A stretch of 45,991 nucleotides of DNA from a virus: the IMG/VR virus record IMGVR_UViG_3300009504_000009, positions 1-45,991 of that record; one strand, given 5' to 3'. A model generated the notes under the pieces. It worked only from the letters and a program-made list of their open reading frames with translations, made no database searches and was not told the origin of the DNA. The position numbers and the translations under genes were made by a program. Numbering within the stretch: the stretch's first letter is position 1; each line of letters starts with the position of its first letter. Of the stretch, positions 13,535 through 21,205 are shown piece after piece.

Positions 13535-13584
13535 AGTAGAAAAAAAAATTTTTAATTCGATTCTTTTTTAATTAAAGAATTATT

Positions 13585-13635
13585 AGCCTATTTATTGACA
13601 AGGGTTAAATAACTCTACATATAGCTAAATAGGCT
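13585..13635. repeat. Inverted repeat in the divergent tube/fibre spacer
   Basis: AGCCTATTTA (13585-13594) and TAAATAGGCT (13626-13635) are exact reverse complements 31 bases apart. The left arm is part of a late-type motif (CCTATTTAT); the right arm gives AGCCTATTTA on the leftward strand. It may reflect facing promoter elements or an operator. The stem is followed rightward by GATTTTTTAA, so terminator activity is possible. Confidence 0.5.
13589..13595 (+). promoter_or_regulatory. Putative late promoter motif TATTTAT
   Basis: C-TATTTAT-TGACAAG; 71 bases before the ATG at 13667, the longest spacing seen, within the inverted repeat. Confidence 0.35.
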
Positions 13636-13666
13636 GATTTTTTAATAAAGAATTATATAATTCAAC

Positions 13667-15055
13667 ATGGCAGAATTAAGAGATGCTCGTTTAATAACGA
13701 AAAGAACCTCTGTACCTGGCAAGATTCCTACGGGAACCACTGGAAATGAACTTAATTTCATAAAATCTGGTGAGCTTGCCTCCAACCTTGCAGACCATAC
13801 TTTGTGGGGATTTGATGGCGTAAATGTATTCGAATATGGCTCAAATTCATTTTTGGGACTTACAGGGGGTACGGTAAGTGGTGATTTAGTTATCACTGGA
13901 AATTCAATATTAAATATTGTAAGCGCAACAACATATTTTGGGGATGGCTCAAATCTTACTGGAATAAGCGGTTCAACTGATACTTTTGTAACTGGTTTTA
14001 CATACACACCAAACTCTTTTACAATAAGTCAAAATGATGGCTCAAATTACTCTGCTATAATTGATGAATTAAGTGGGTTGACTATAAACGGTGTTTTAAG
14101 TATTAATGATTACACTATAGATTCAGACACATTTAATGCTAACAGAATCATTACAATAGGTTCAGATAATGATTCAGTAATAGCTTCAAATTATATATTT
14201 AACGATTCTGGTATAACTCAAAATGATATTTGGTCTGCGGATAAAATAATTGACTTTTTTAATTTTGTATCTTCTGGAACTGGTATAACATCCTTAAATA
14301 ATTTAGCAGGAGCTGTTCAGTTTTTTGACACGAATGATGATGCTAACTTAAAATTAGCAATAAACAGCGTTAGTAATACTCACACCTTTAATATTTCTTG
14401 GGATGGTGTATTATCAGTAGAAAGGGGTGGTACAAATAATACTGGTTTCACTAATAGTGAAATATTAACCTATAGCGGACAATCAATAATTAGTTCTGGA
14501 TATAAGTTTAATGACAGTGGATTAACTAATTCTGATATATGGTCTGCAGAAAAAATAATAGACTATTCTATTCAGTCCCACAACGATTTATCAGGCTTAC
14601 AAGGTGGTCAAGCGAATCAATACTACCATCTAACGCTTAATGAGTACAATAACAATGCACTTAAGACAGACTCTTTAATAACAAATAAGGTGGTTGTTTC
14701 TGGTGGTTTAAGTACAACATCCGCAACAGATGTCTTGATGACTTCTCTTCAGTTTACTAACGTTCAAACTGGTGAATATTTAGCTAACTTTGGAACTTCA
14801 CTTTCTCATAACTCAACTAACTCGAATATTTGGATTTCAATTTATGTTAATGGGACACAAGTGGTCGCATCAGAAAGAATTTGGCAAAGAGGGGGTGTTC
14901 AGGCAAATATTATTGCTGGTGTTGACTTAGCTGGATTTCCACTTACAATAACAACAACTTCAACTGTTGAAATCAGGTGGAGAACTGATGCGGCAACAGC
15001 CACTTCAACAAACAGACACTTTACGCTATTAAGAACAGATAGGTTGTCAATATAA
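13667..15055 (+). CDS. Tail fibre protein with jelly-roll-like tip (462 aa)
   Basis: The N-terminus (KRTSVPGKIPTGTTGNELNF, then KSGELASNLADHTLWGFDG) is the common attachment domain of phage fibres with PG-K-P and GELA motifs. The shaft has LTGGTVSGDLVITG and two copies of FNDSG-T-DIWSA-KIID. The segment LQGGQANQYYHLTLNEYN is a widespread fibre motif preceding the tip. The C-terminal about 120 residues (from SLQFTNVQTGEY) look like a C1q/TNF-type jelly roll, a typical receptor-binding head. It is probably trimeric. The next gene starts 12 bases later and may be its partner. Confidence 0.85.
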   Translation: MAELRDARLITKRTSVPGKIPTGTTGNELNFIKSGELASNLADHTLWGFDGVNVFEYGSNSFLGLTGGTVSGDLVITGNSILNIVSATTYFGDGSNLTGISGSTDTFVTGFTYTPNSFTISQNDGSNYSAIIDELSGLTINGVLSINDYTIDSDTFNANRIITIGSDNDSVIASNYIFNDSGITQNDIWSADKIIDFFNFVSSGTGITSLNNLAGAVQFFDTNDDANLKLAINSVSNTHTFNISWDGVLSVERGGTNNTGFTNSEILTYSGQSIISSGYKFNDSGLTNSDIWSAEKIIDYSIQSHNDLSGLQGGQANQYYHLTLNEYNNNALKTDSLITNKVVVSGGLSTTSATDVLMTSLQFTNVQTGEYLANFGTSLSHNSTNSNIWISIYVNGTQVVASERIWQRGGVQANIIAGVDLAGFPLTITTTSTVEIRWRTDAATATSTNRHFTLLRTDRLSI

Positions 15056-15067
15056 ATTTATTAGGAT

Positions 15068-16090
15068 ATGAGAAAATATATACACGGATATAATATACAA
15101 GGTAGAGGGGTTGTAGGTATTGACATCAACTCTTGGTCAAGTGATGAATTAGAAGGTAATGAGCCAATAATTATAACATTTAATGCTGAAGAAGTTGGTT
15201 ACACTAATATAACCTCTATAGAGAATTGGCAAAAATATGGTCATAAATTTGAAAAGTGTAAACAAATAAAGCATGTTTATGATGAGACAGATTGGGAATC
15301 TTTAATGTTAGAAGAAAAAAAAATTGTAGCAAAGCATTTTTTGGTCGAAAAACAATTGAGAGATGAAGTTTTAACACAAGAAGAGCAGGATGATAATAAT
15401 TACTTTAAGATTTATAATTTATTGTCAATTGATGCCATAGAGACTCGTGGAATATCAAATCCGTTTTTAACTCCTAAATCAATTGACTATAAAAAAGAGA
15501 TTGACGGTAGACTTCATGCAAAATACGTTTTTGATAGTTATGGATGGCTTATTGAGTGTGAGTATTTTGAGCATTTAGAAATATCACAAAATCAACTTGG
15601 ATTTACAGAATATGACTATTCAAACCCAATATTAAAATATGGGGCTGAATATTTTATGAAACCTGATGGTTACGTAGGTTCAAGAACTGTTACTCGAAGA
15701 TGGTATCGCCTGGACGGTTCATTAGATTTAGATTCTAAGATAACCCAAAAGTTTTATGAACCAATGGCAGCAAGAAATGAGGGCAGGAGCAGAAGACAAA
15801 ATTTAATAAATAATTTGATAGTACAAGTAGTTGGGCTAATAATTATGACCAGCGAAGATTTAAGTAATGTAAGTGATGCCGAGTCTGATGCAATACCTTT
15901 CATGAAAGAAGTTGCAAATGGAATATCAGATTATTATGAATACGGAACGAAAGAAGATAGTGAGGGTAATCCTTGTAAGTTGGTTCAAGATGTTATGGCT
16001 TCCAATTATTCAAGGTTAGATAATTTTGTGCCAGGAACAAATGATACAGTTACGATTAGAATGTTTATAATTTCTAAGTTGACACCATAA
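15068..16090 (+). CDS. Hypothetical virion-associated protein (340 aa)
   Basis: Not recognised. Mixed alpha/beta protein, rich in Y, D and E. Residues about 60-110 are helical and charged (ETDWESLMLEEKKIVAKH); residues about 150-235 look beta-rich (AKYVFDSYGWLIECEYF, a GSRTVTRRWYRLDG stretch); the C-terminus is helical again. No membrane segment or signal peptide. It follows the fibre gene by 12 bases and has no strong promoter motif of its own, so it is likely cotranscribed with the fibre. Possibly a fibre-associated or capsid accessory protein; this is inference from position. Confidence 0.7.
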   Translation: MRKYIHGYNIQGRGVVGIDINSWSSDELEGNEPIIITFNAEEVGYTNITSIENWQKYGHKFEKCKQIKHVYDETDWESLMLEEKKIVAKHFLVEKQLRDEVLTQEEQDDNNYFKIYNLLSIDAIETRGISNPFLTPKSIDYKKEIDGRLHAKYVFDSYGWLIECEYFEHLEISQNQLGFTEYDYSNPILKYGAEYFMKPDGYVGSRTVTRRWYRLDGSLDLDSKITQKFYEPMAARNEGRSRRQNLINNLIVQVVGLIIMTSEDLSNVSDAESDAIPFMKEVANGISDYYEYGTKEDSEGNPCKLVQDVMASNYSRLDNFVPGTNDTVTIRMFIISKLTP

Positions 16091-16099
16091 ATTTCAAAC

Positions 16100-16106
16100 T
16101 ATTTAT
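16100..16106 (+). promoter_or_regulatory. Putative late promoter motif TATTTAT
   Basis: C-TATTTAT-AAGAAAA; 13 bases before the ATG at 16120. Confidence 0.6.
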
Positions 16107-16119
16107 AAGAAAAAATATT

Positions 16120-16608
16120 ATGAAAGAGTTTTTTATTGGCATTTGGGTTTTAATTTGGGCATGCCTTGTGAGCGTGTTAATGTTTTCAATTGGAACAGCA
16201 TATTCTCTTGGGTATGCAATTTGGTTATCAGTAACACTGAAGGATTGGAAGGCCTTCTTCAAGTTTTGGTGGAGACTTTTAGATGGATTTGGAGCGGCAA
16301 TTGGGCATATGCTTTATGAAATAGCATACAGTCTTGACCTTGGGTGGAATGTTAATGGAGAAATTCTTGAAGATATGTTTACTGCAAAAGAGGATACGCA
16401 CTTCACTGAAAAAAACATCTCTGTATCAGCAACGATTGGTAAGTTAGAAATTGATGGTGATTTGAATAAGTCTGGAATAAGATTTAGTAAAGTCCTTAAT
16501 TTTTTCTTTAATCAAAAGCAGCATGCAGTTGATGCCTGGAATTATACTCAAGCTAAAAAAGACTTGAAGGACCAGTACTTTGAAAAAAGAAAAAAAAGAA
16601 AAAAATAA
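16120..16608 (+). CDS. Membrane protein with N-terminal hydrophobic hairpin (162 aa)
   Basis: Residues about 3-38 are strongly hydrophobic (FFIGIWVLIWACLVSVLMF then GTAYSLGYAIWLSV), enough for one long or two short membrane spans. A further amphipathic aromatic stretch follows (FKFWWRLLDGFG, about residues 47-58). The remainder is soluble, ending in a very basic tail (EKRKKRKK). It sits between virion genes with its own late-type motif, so it is expressed late; a holin-like or injection-related role is conceivable but not shown. No family recognised. Confidence 0.7.
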   Translation: MKEFFIGIWVLIWACLVSVLMFSIGTAYSLGYAIWLSVTLKDWKAFFKFWWRLLDGFGAAIGHMLYEIAYSLDLGWNVNGEILEDMFTAKEDTHFTEKNISVSATIGKLEIDGDLNKSGIRFSKVLNFFFNQKQHAVDAWNYTQAKKDLKDQYFEKRKKRKK

Positions 16609-16615
16609 ACAATTC

Positions 16616-16622
16616 TATTTAT
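16616..16622 (+). promoter_or_regulatory. Putative late promoter motif TATTTAT
   Basis: C-TATTTAT-AGAAAAA; 14 bases before the ATG at 16637. Confidence 0.6.
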
Positions 16623-16636
16623 AGAAAAAATCAAAC

Positions 16637-16945
16637 ATGACAATTGGAACAGGACAAACCGTATATGAGCAGATACTATCTGTTAACCAAGACAGCATCC
16701 CTGTTACTGGAGCCACATTTGACATAGCCATGTATAGAGATGGTGTTTCATACACTGGCATTACAGTTAACGTAGTATTGACAGACGCAGATAGGGGCAT
16801 TTTTACGGCAGATTGGTCAGCATCTACAACTGGCGACTATCAATTGTATGCAAAAAACAATGAAACTTCTGTTATATTTATATCAGACAGTGTTATTGTC
16901 AAACCACTTAGTGAACTTGACACAAACATCTATATAGGCCTGTAA
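16637..16945 (+). CDS. Small Ig-like / BppU-N-like protein (102 aa)
   Basis: Single beta-sandwich-like domain: QTVYEQILSVNQDSIPVTGA, then TFDIAMYRDGVSYTG, VVLTDADRGIFTADWSAS, GDYQLYAKNNE and a final VIVKPL strand. The pattern matches small immunoglobulin-like domains of phage baseplate and appendage proteins and is shared with the proteins at 12182 and 12553 (notably GIF-AD). A probable minor virion component. It is preceded by its own late-type motif and followed by the terminase gene. Confidence 0.65.
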   Translation: MTIGTGQTVYEQILSVNQDSIPVTGATFDIAMYRDGVSYTGITVNVVLTDADRGIFTADWSASTTGDYQLYAKNNETSVIFISDSVIVKPLSELDTNIYIGL

Positions 16946-16970
16946 TTTCGAAAAACGCATTTTTTACCCC

Positions 16971-16977
16971 TATTTAT
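16971..16977 (+). promoter_or_regulatory. Putative late promoter motif TATTTAT
   Basis: C-TATTTAT-GTAAAAA; 15 bases before the terminase ATG at 16993. Confidence 0.6.
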
Positions 16978-16992
16978 GTAAAAACAATAAGT

Positions 16993-18738
16993 ATGGTAGA
17001 TAAAAAAATGCTTGAGTACATGAAGTGTGCAAAAGACCCTGTGTATTATATGAATACATATGGGCATGTATTTAATGCGAAAGAAAAAATGGTCACTCCC
17101 ATGACTTGTTTTGAATATCAAAATAAGTGTCTTAGAAAATTTCATAAATATCAAAATAGTATAATTCTTAAGTCGAGACAGACAGGTCTATCAGTTATTA
17201 CTGCTGGGTACGTTGCTTGGAGACTCTTGTTTCGATATGATGAGAAGATTCTTATCATTGCCAACGATGGTGCTGGAGCTATTCGATTCCTTGAAACTGT
17301 TAAGCAGTTTATTGAGCATACTCCAGTGTGGCTAAAGCCAGATGAGATTGAACAAAACAACACAAAGAAAATATCCTTTTCAAATAACTCATACGCTGAA
17401 GCTAAGGCATCAAGTCCGAATGCTGGTCGTGGAGATTCACTTACAATGTTGGTTCTTGATGAAACTGCCTTTATTAAGGATGATGAGGCAATTTGGATGG
17501 GAGCTGGTATGGCCCTTTCTCAGACTGGAGGTAAGTGTATAATGATTTCTACTCCAAATGGTACTGGTAACTTATATTACAAGACTTGGGTGGATGCTGT
17601 TAATAATGAGAATGACTTTGAGGGGACCATGGTTCATTGGACCGAAAATCCCAATAGTATTGATGGTCTTGAGTATAAGTTAAATCCAAGTGGAGAAAAA
17701 GTTGCGTGGAGTCCTTGGTATGAATCTCAGTGTAAGAGATTAAATTGGGATTCCGTTAAAATTGCCCAAGAGCTTGACCTTTCATTTGAAGGGTCTAAGA
17801 GACTTGCGGTAGACCCTCAACTTGTAACTAAATATCACACAAGAGTCATGGATGACCATAAGGTGGAGGGTTACATGAGATTTGATTATCTTGAAAAAGA
17901 TAATCCACTTAGTTTTGCGAGTTTAATTAGTGACGTTACGAATATGGCCATATTCAAATTACCAGAAGAAGGCAGGCAATATATATTAGGGGCCGATGTT
18001 GCCAGGGGTGATGGACAAGATTACTCGACAATACAAATTCTTGATGTTGACACTCTTGAGCAGGTTGCTGAATTTAGAGAAAAGATTTCTCCAGACTTGT
18101 TTCCTTTTGTAATTAATCACATAGCGAGAATGTATAACATGGCCTATGTTGTAATTGAGGCAAACTCATTTGGTCTCGGTGTTTGTTTCGATATAAGAGA
18201 TAAATTCAAGTATCCAAGAAACAGGTTATATTTTTCTAAAAATATCAAAGACATACACGTTAGACATCATTCATATAAAGTTAATGAAGGAACTGAGATA
18301 CCAGGATTCCAGACATCAAGAAAAAACAGGGTACTTCTTGTCAAGGCCATTATTGAACACATGAGAGAAAACTCTCTTATTCTTCACTCCAAGAGATTAA
18401 TGGCAGAGTTTCAAACATTTGTCATGAATGGGGATAAGCCTGAGCACGAACCAGGTTTTAATGATGACCTTATTCTGGCTCTTGGCTTGGCATTGTACAT
18501 AAGAGATACTGAATTTGAAAATGTTACTGCCAGCACAGAAATGTACAAGAGCATGCTCAACGCAATGATGTTGAATGCCAGTTCGACTGTTGGAAAAGTA
18601 ACAGAGACGAACAATCCAAATAAGAGAGTTGATATTCCTAAGGGTGGGGGTGGTTTATATATCTTCAACGGAACGAATAACATCAATATTGGTGGTAGTG
18701 ATGACAACTTAGACGATACAAGCTGGCTTTTGGGATAA
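16993..18738 (+). CDS. terL: Terminase large subunit, T4 gp17-like
   Basis: The packaging motor ATPase and nuclease. Residues 61-67 (SRQTGLS) are the Walker A variant, LVLDETAF at about 153-160 is Walker B with the catalytic Glu, and MISTPNGTG at about 184-192 is the coupling motif. The C-terminal RuvC-like nuclease shows LGADVARGDGQDYS (D335), VVIEAN (E389) and a later FNDDLILAL acidic motif. The length of 581 residues is close to T4 gp17 (610). It is followed 49 bases later by the portal gene. No small terminase gene is recognisable in the window. The protein is expressed from its own late-type motif. Confidence 0.96.
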   Translation: MVDKKMLEYMKCAKDPVYYMNTYGHVFNAKEKMVTPMTCFEYQNKCLRKFHKYQNSIILKSRQTGLSVITAGYVAWRLLFRYDEKILIIANDGAGAIRFLETVKQFIEHTPVWLKPDEIEQNNTKKISFSNNSYAEAKASSPNAGRGDSLTMLVLDETAFIKDDEAIWMGAGMALSQTGGKCIMISTPNGTGNLYYKTWVDAVNNENDFEGTMVHWTENPNSIDGLEYKLNPSGEKVAWSPWYESQCKRLNWDSVKIAQELDLSFEGSKRLAVDPQLVTKYHTRVMDDHKVEGYMRFDYLEKDNPLSFASLISDVTNMAIFKLPEEGRQYILGADVARGDGQDYSTIQILDVDTLEQVAEFREKISPDLFPFVINHIARMYNMAYVVIEANSFGLGVCFDIRDKFKYPRNRLYFSKNIKDIHVRHHSYKVNEGTEIPGFQTSRKNRVLLVKAIIEHMRENSLILHSKRLMAEFQTFVMNGDKPEHEPGFNDDLILALGLALYIRDTEFENVTASTEMYKSMLNAMMLNASSTVGKVTETNNPNKRVDIPKGGGGLYIFNGTNNINIGGSDDNLDDTSWLLG

Positions 18739-18766
18739 CTATTTAATTTAGAAAGTCAAATACATA

Positions 18767-18773
18767 TATTTAT
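18767..18773 (+). promoter_or_regulatory. Putative late promoter motif TATTTAT
   Basis: A-TATTTAT-AAAAATG; 14 bases before the portal ATG at 18788. Confidence 0.55.
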
Positions 18774-18787
18774 AAAAATGCACATAA

Positions 18788-20830
18788 ATGGCGGGAGAAG
18801 ATAAAAATAACTTAAGTATTTTCAGTGGCGTTAATAACGCCATCAATAAAAATAAGCGTAGAACACCGCAGGTAGAGAATCCAGGCGTTGTACAAAATAC
18901 TATCGGTGGGTTACGTCAGCGTGAAAATAATAATATTGAACATGTTCAGCAGCAGTTTTTAGATTGGCAAGTTAATAAAATTGCTCATGACCTGTATACA
19001 AGAACTATTTATTACGATACAGATAGAATTTCTGCCTACAACGACTTTAGGGCGATGGATATGTCGCCAGAAATCGCAGCTGCACTTAACATTATAAGAG
19101 ATGAGTGCATCACCAGGGGGGAAAAAGGAAAAATTCTTGATATATTTTCTGAAAACTCAAGAGTAAAAACTGTTCTTGAAGACCTTTTCTACAACAGACT
19201 TGACATTGATTTTGCGCTTAAATTATGGATTAGAGATTTGTTAAAGTATGGAGATTTCTTTCTTCATCTACAAATTGACAAGAATGAGGGAATTTATGAT
19301 ATAATGGCACTGCCTTCTGAAGAAATTCACAGAGAAGAGGGGTATGAAGGCAAAACCGATAACATAAGATTTAGGTGGGATACCACTGGAGATTATTTTG
19401 AAGATTGGCAGATTGCTCACTTTAGACTTTTGGAGGATACAAGAAAACTTCCTTACGGACGCTCAATTCTTGACCCAGCAAGAAAACTTTGGAAACAACT
19501 TCAACTTGCTGAAGACTCAATGCTTGTGTATCGTATTACAAGAGCTCCAGAAAGAAGAGTATTTTACATTGACGTAGGTAATCTTGAACACGCAGACGTT
19601 GCTCAGTTTATACAACAATTTCAGATTCAACTTAAGAAGCAGCCGATAGTTGACCAGAGAACTGGCAATATCAACTTGAAGTATAATCCAATGAACGTAA
19701 CTGAGGATTACTTCATTCCTATGAGAGCTGAGAGGTCATCAAGGATTGAAACCCTCCCAGGTGCATCAAATCTTGGAGACATACAAGATATTGAATATCT
19801 TCAAAATAAATTATTTGCATCTCTTCAGGTTCCTAAAAATTACTTGAATTATGGAGAGTCCCTACCAGGAGGTTCAACACTTTCTCAGCAAGACCTTAGA
19901 TTTGCTCGTACAATTAATACGATTCAGCAAGCTATACTTGCGGAACTGAAGAGGATTGCGAATATTCATCTTTATTTTAATGGGTTTAAAGATGAGATAG
20001 ATAATTTTACACTTACACTTAACAATCCATCTACTCAACAGGAATTGCTTAAGTTGGAGACAATGAAGGCAAGGCTTGAGGTATTCAAGGAAATGTTCTC
20101 TGCAGAGGCAACATCTCCTGTATCTTATGTTTGGGCGATGGAAAATATTCTTGGTTTTTCTAAGAATGAGATTAAACTTATTCTTAAGCAGAAAAAAGTT
20201 GAGAAGAAAATATTTGCTGAAATTGACAGTGCTGTTGAAATGTATAAGAAGATTGGACTTTTCAGAGACCTTGATGATAAATTTGAAATTGAGGGAGCTG
20301 AAGAAATGATGAAAGCTCAACAAAGTGGTGAAGGCGCAGAAGAGGGCGGAGATATTGGTGGAGGCGGAGGCGGAGGCTTCGGAGGAGGCTTCGGTGATGC
20401 CGCAGAGCTTGACTTTGGTGCTGATGTTGGAGGGGAAGTTGGTGGAGCAGAAGCTGAGGCGGCTCCAGAAGAGGCAGCCCCAATTGCTGAGTCTAAATTT
20501 AGAAAGGTTCAACATGCATCTGATAAGTATGTAGATAGAATGCTTATTGAATTACTTGGAGAAGATGAATCAAAGGTCCATAAGCCAAAGGTTGAAGATA
20601 ATGCATTAATCAAGAGAAGTAATTCTATGAAGTCTGAATCTCAAAAGTTAATTAATAGCATTAATGATGGGCTCATAAAAAGAGGTGCTGGAAAAACGGT
20701 GATACAAGAAGAGGTAATTCAAACTCCTAAGTCAAATCCATTAATTGACGGTTCTAATCAACTTGGGAAAGACAACGAGGAGTTGATGAATGATATTGAG
20801 AAATTCTTGAGAAACAGAAAAAGGCAATAA
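18788..20830 (+). CDS. gp20: Portal protein, T4 gp20-like
   Basis: 680 residues, position directly after the terminase. Typical gp20-family blocks are visible: YYDTDRISAYNDFRAMDMSPEIAAALNI-type N-terminal region, a GYEGKTDNIRFRWD clip/stem segment, LLEDTRKLPYGRSIL, APERRVFYIDVGNL, GASNLGDIQDIEYLQNKLFASLQVPKNYL and GGSTLSQQDLRFARTI. Dodecameric ring at the head vertex through which DNA passes. Residues about 505-565 form a Gly/Glu/Ala-rich low-complexity linker, absent from T4 gp20, leading to a charged C-terminal region of about 110 residues. The neighbour at 20832 begins 1 base after the stop and must be coupled. Confidence 0.95.
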   Translation: MAGEDKNNLSIFSGVNNAINKNKRRTPQVENPGVVQNTIGGLRQRENNNIEHVQQQFLDWQVNKIAHDLYTRTIYYDTDRISAYNDFRAMDMSPEIAAALNIIRDECITRGEKGKILDIFSENSRVKTVLEDLFYNRLDIDFALKLWIRDLLKYGDFFLHLQIDKNEGIYDIMALPSEEIHREEGYEGKTDNIRFRWDTTGDYFEDWQIAHFRLLEDTRKLPYGRSILDPARKLWKQLQLAEDSMLVYRITRAPERRVFYIDVGNLEHADVAQFIQQFQIQLKKQPIVDQRTGNINLKYNPMNVTEDYFIPMRAERSSRIETLPGASNLGDIQDIEYLQNKLFASLQVPKNYLNYGESLPGGSTLSQQDLRFARTINTIQQAILAELKRIANIHLYFNGFKDEIDNFTLTLNNPSTQQELLKLETMKARLEVFKEMFSAEATSPVSYVWAMENILGFSKNEIKLILKQKKVEKKIFAEIDSAVEMYKKIGLFRDLDDKFEIEGAEEMMKAQQSGEGAEEGGDIGGGGGGGFGGGFGDAAELDFGADVGGEVGGAEAEAAPEEAAPIAESKFRKVQHASDKYVDRMLIELLGEDESKVHKPKVEDNALIKRSNSMKSESQKLINSINDGLIKRGAGKTVIQEEVIQTPKSNPLIDGSNQLGKDNEELMNDIEKFLRNRKRQ

Positions 20831-20831
20831 C

Positions 20832-21086
20832 ATGATTGATAGAGGCTATTACGAAGGCTGGAATATTAATGACCACTACGAAATTAAACAAGAGGTTCTT
20901 GCCCTTCTTGAAGAGCTTAAAAAGTTTGACAAGAGGGTAAAGAAATTTCTTGGACCAAATAAGGTTAAATCAGCTGGTACAGATGCCAGGAGAAGTTGTA
21001 GATTAATGGAAAAACATTTGGAAGAAATAAAGAAAAAAATTCAAATGACCAAGCAAGATTATGAAGCTGATTATGAGAACTATTAA
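20832..21086 (+). CDS. Small lysine-rich protein resembling histone H1-like Hc1 family
   Basis: 84 residues. Residues about 20-75 fit the bacterial Hc1-type histone-like pattern: a helix with LLEELKKFDKRVKKF, then KSAGTDARR (46-54) and a second helix MEKHLEEIKKKIQ. Small Bacteroidota proteins of this family have AGTR-R-ARK followed by a helix ending in REIQE. It differs by acidic, tyrosine-bearing ends. The gene starts 1 base after the portal stop, so it is coexpressed with a capsid vertex protein; it could be a DNA-associated head protein or a scaffold-like helper. Assignment is by motif reading only. Confidence 0.5.
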   Translation: MIDRGYYEGWNINDHYEIKQEVLALLEELKKFDKRVKKFLGPNKVKSAGTDARRSCRLMEKHLEEIKKKIQMTKQDYEADYENY

Positions 21087-21114
21087 TTTCTGAATAAACT
21101 TTTTTGTCAATTTA

Positions 21115-21146
21115 TTTGCATTCACTTTTTTTTTAATATACTTTTA
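21115..21146 (+). promoter_or_regulatory. Bacteroidota-type promoter for the DNA polymerase gene
   Basis: TTTG (21115-21118), 20-base spacer, TACTTTTA (21139-21146), one mismatch from TAnnTTTG. The polymerase ATG is at 21206 and no TATTTAT precedes it, consistent with early, host-polymerase-driven expression. Confidence 0.55.
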
Positions 21147-21205
21147 CAGTTAATTACTTGTGGGAGCTCCAATCTTCCAATTAGAGACAAATAAACTGGA
21201 AATAA

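Noticed and set aside
8294-15055. Diversity-generating retroelement acting on fibre genes
   Set aside because: No reverse transcriptase and no template-like copy with A-directed changes; the repeats are ordinary shaft duplications.
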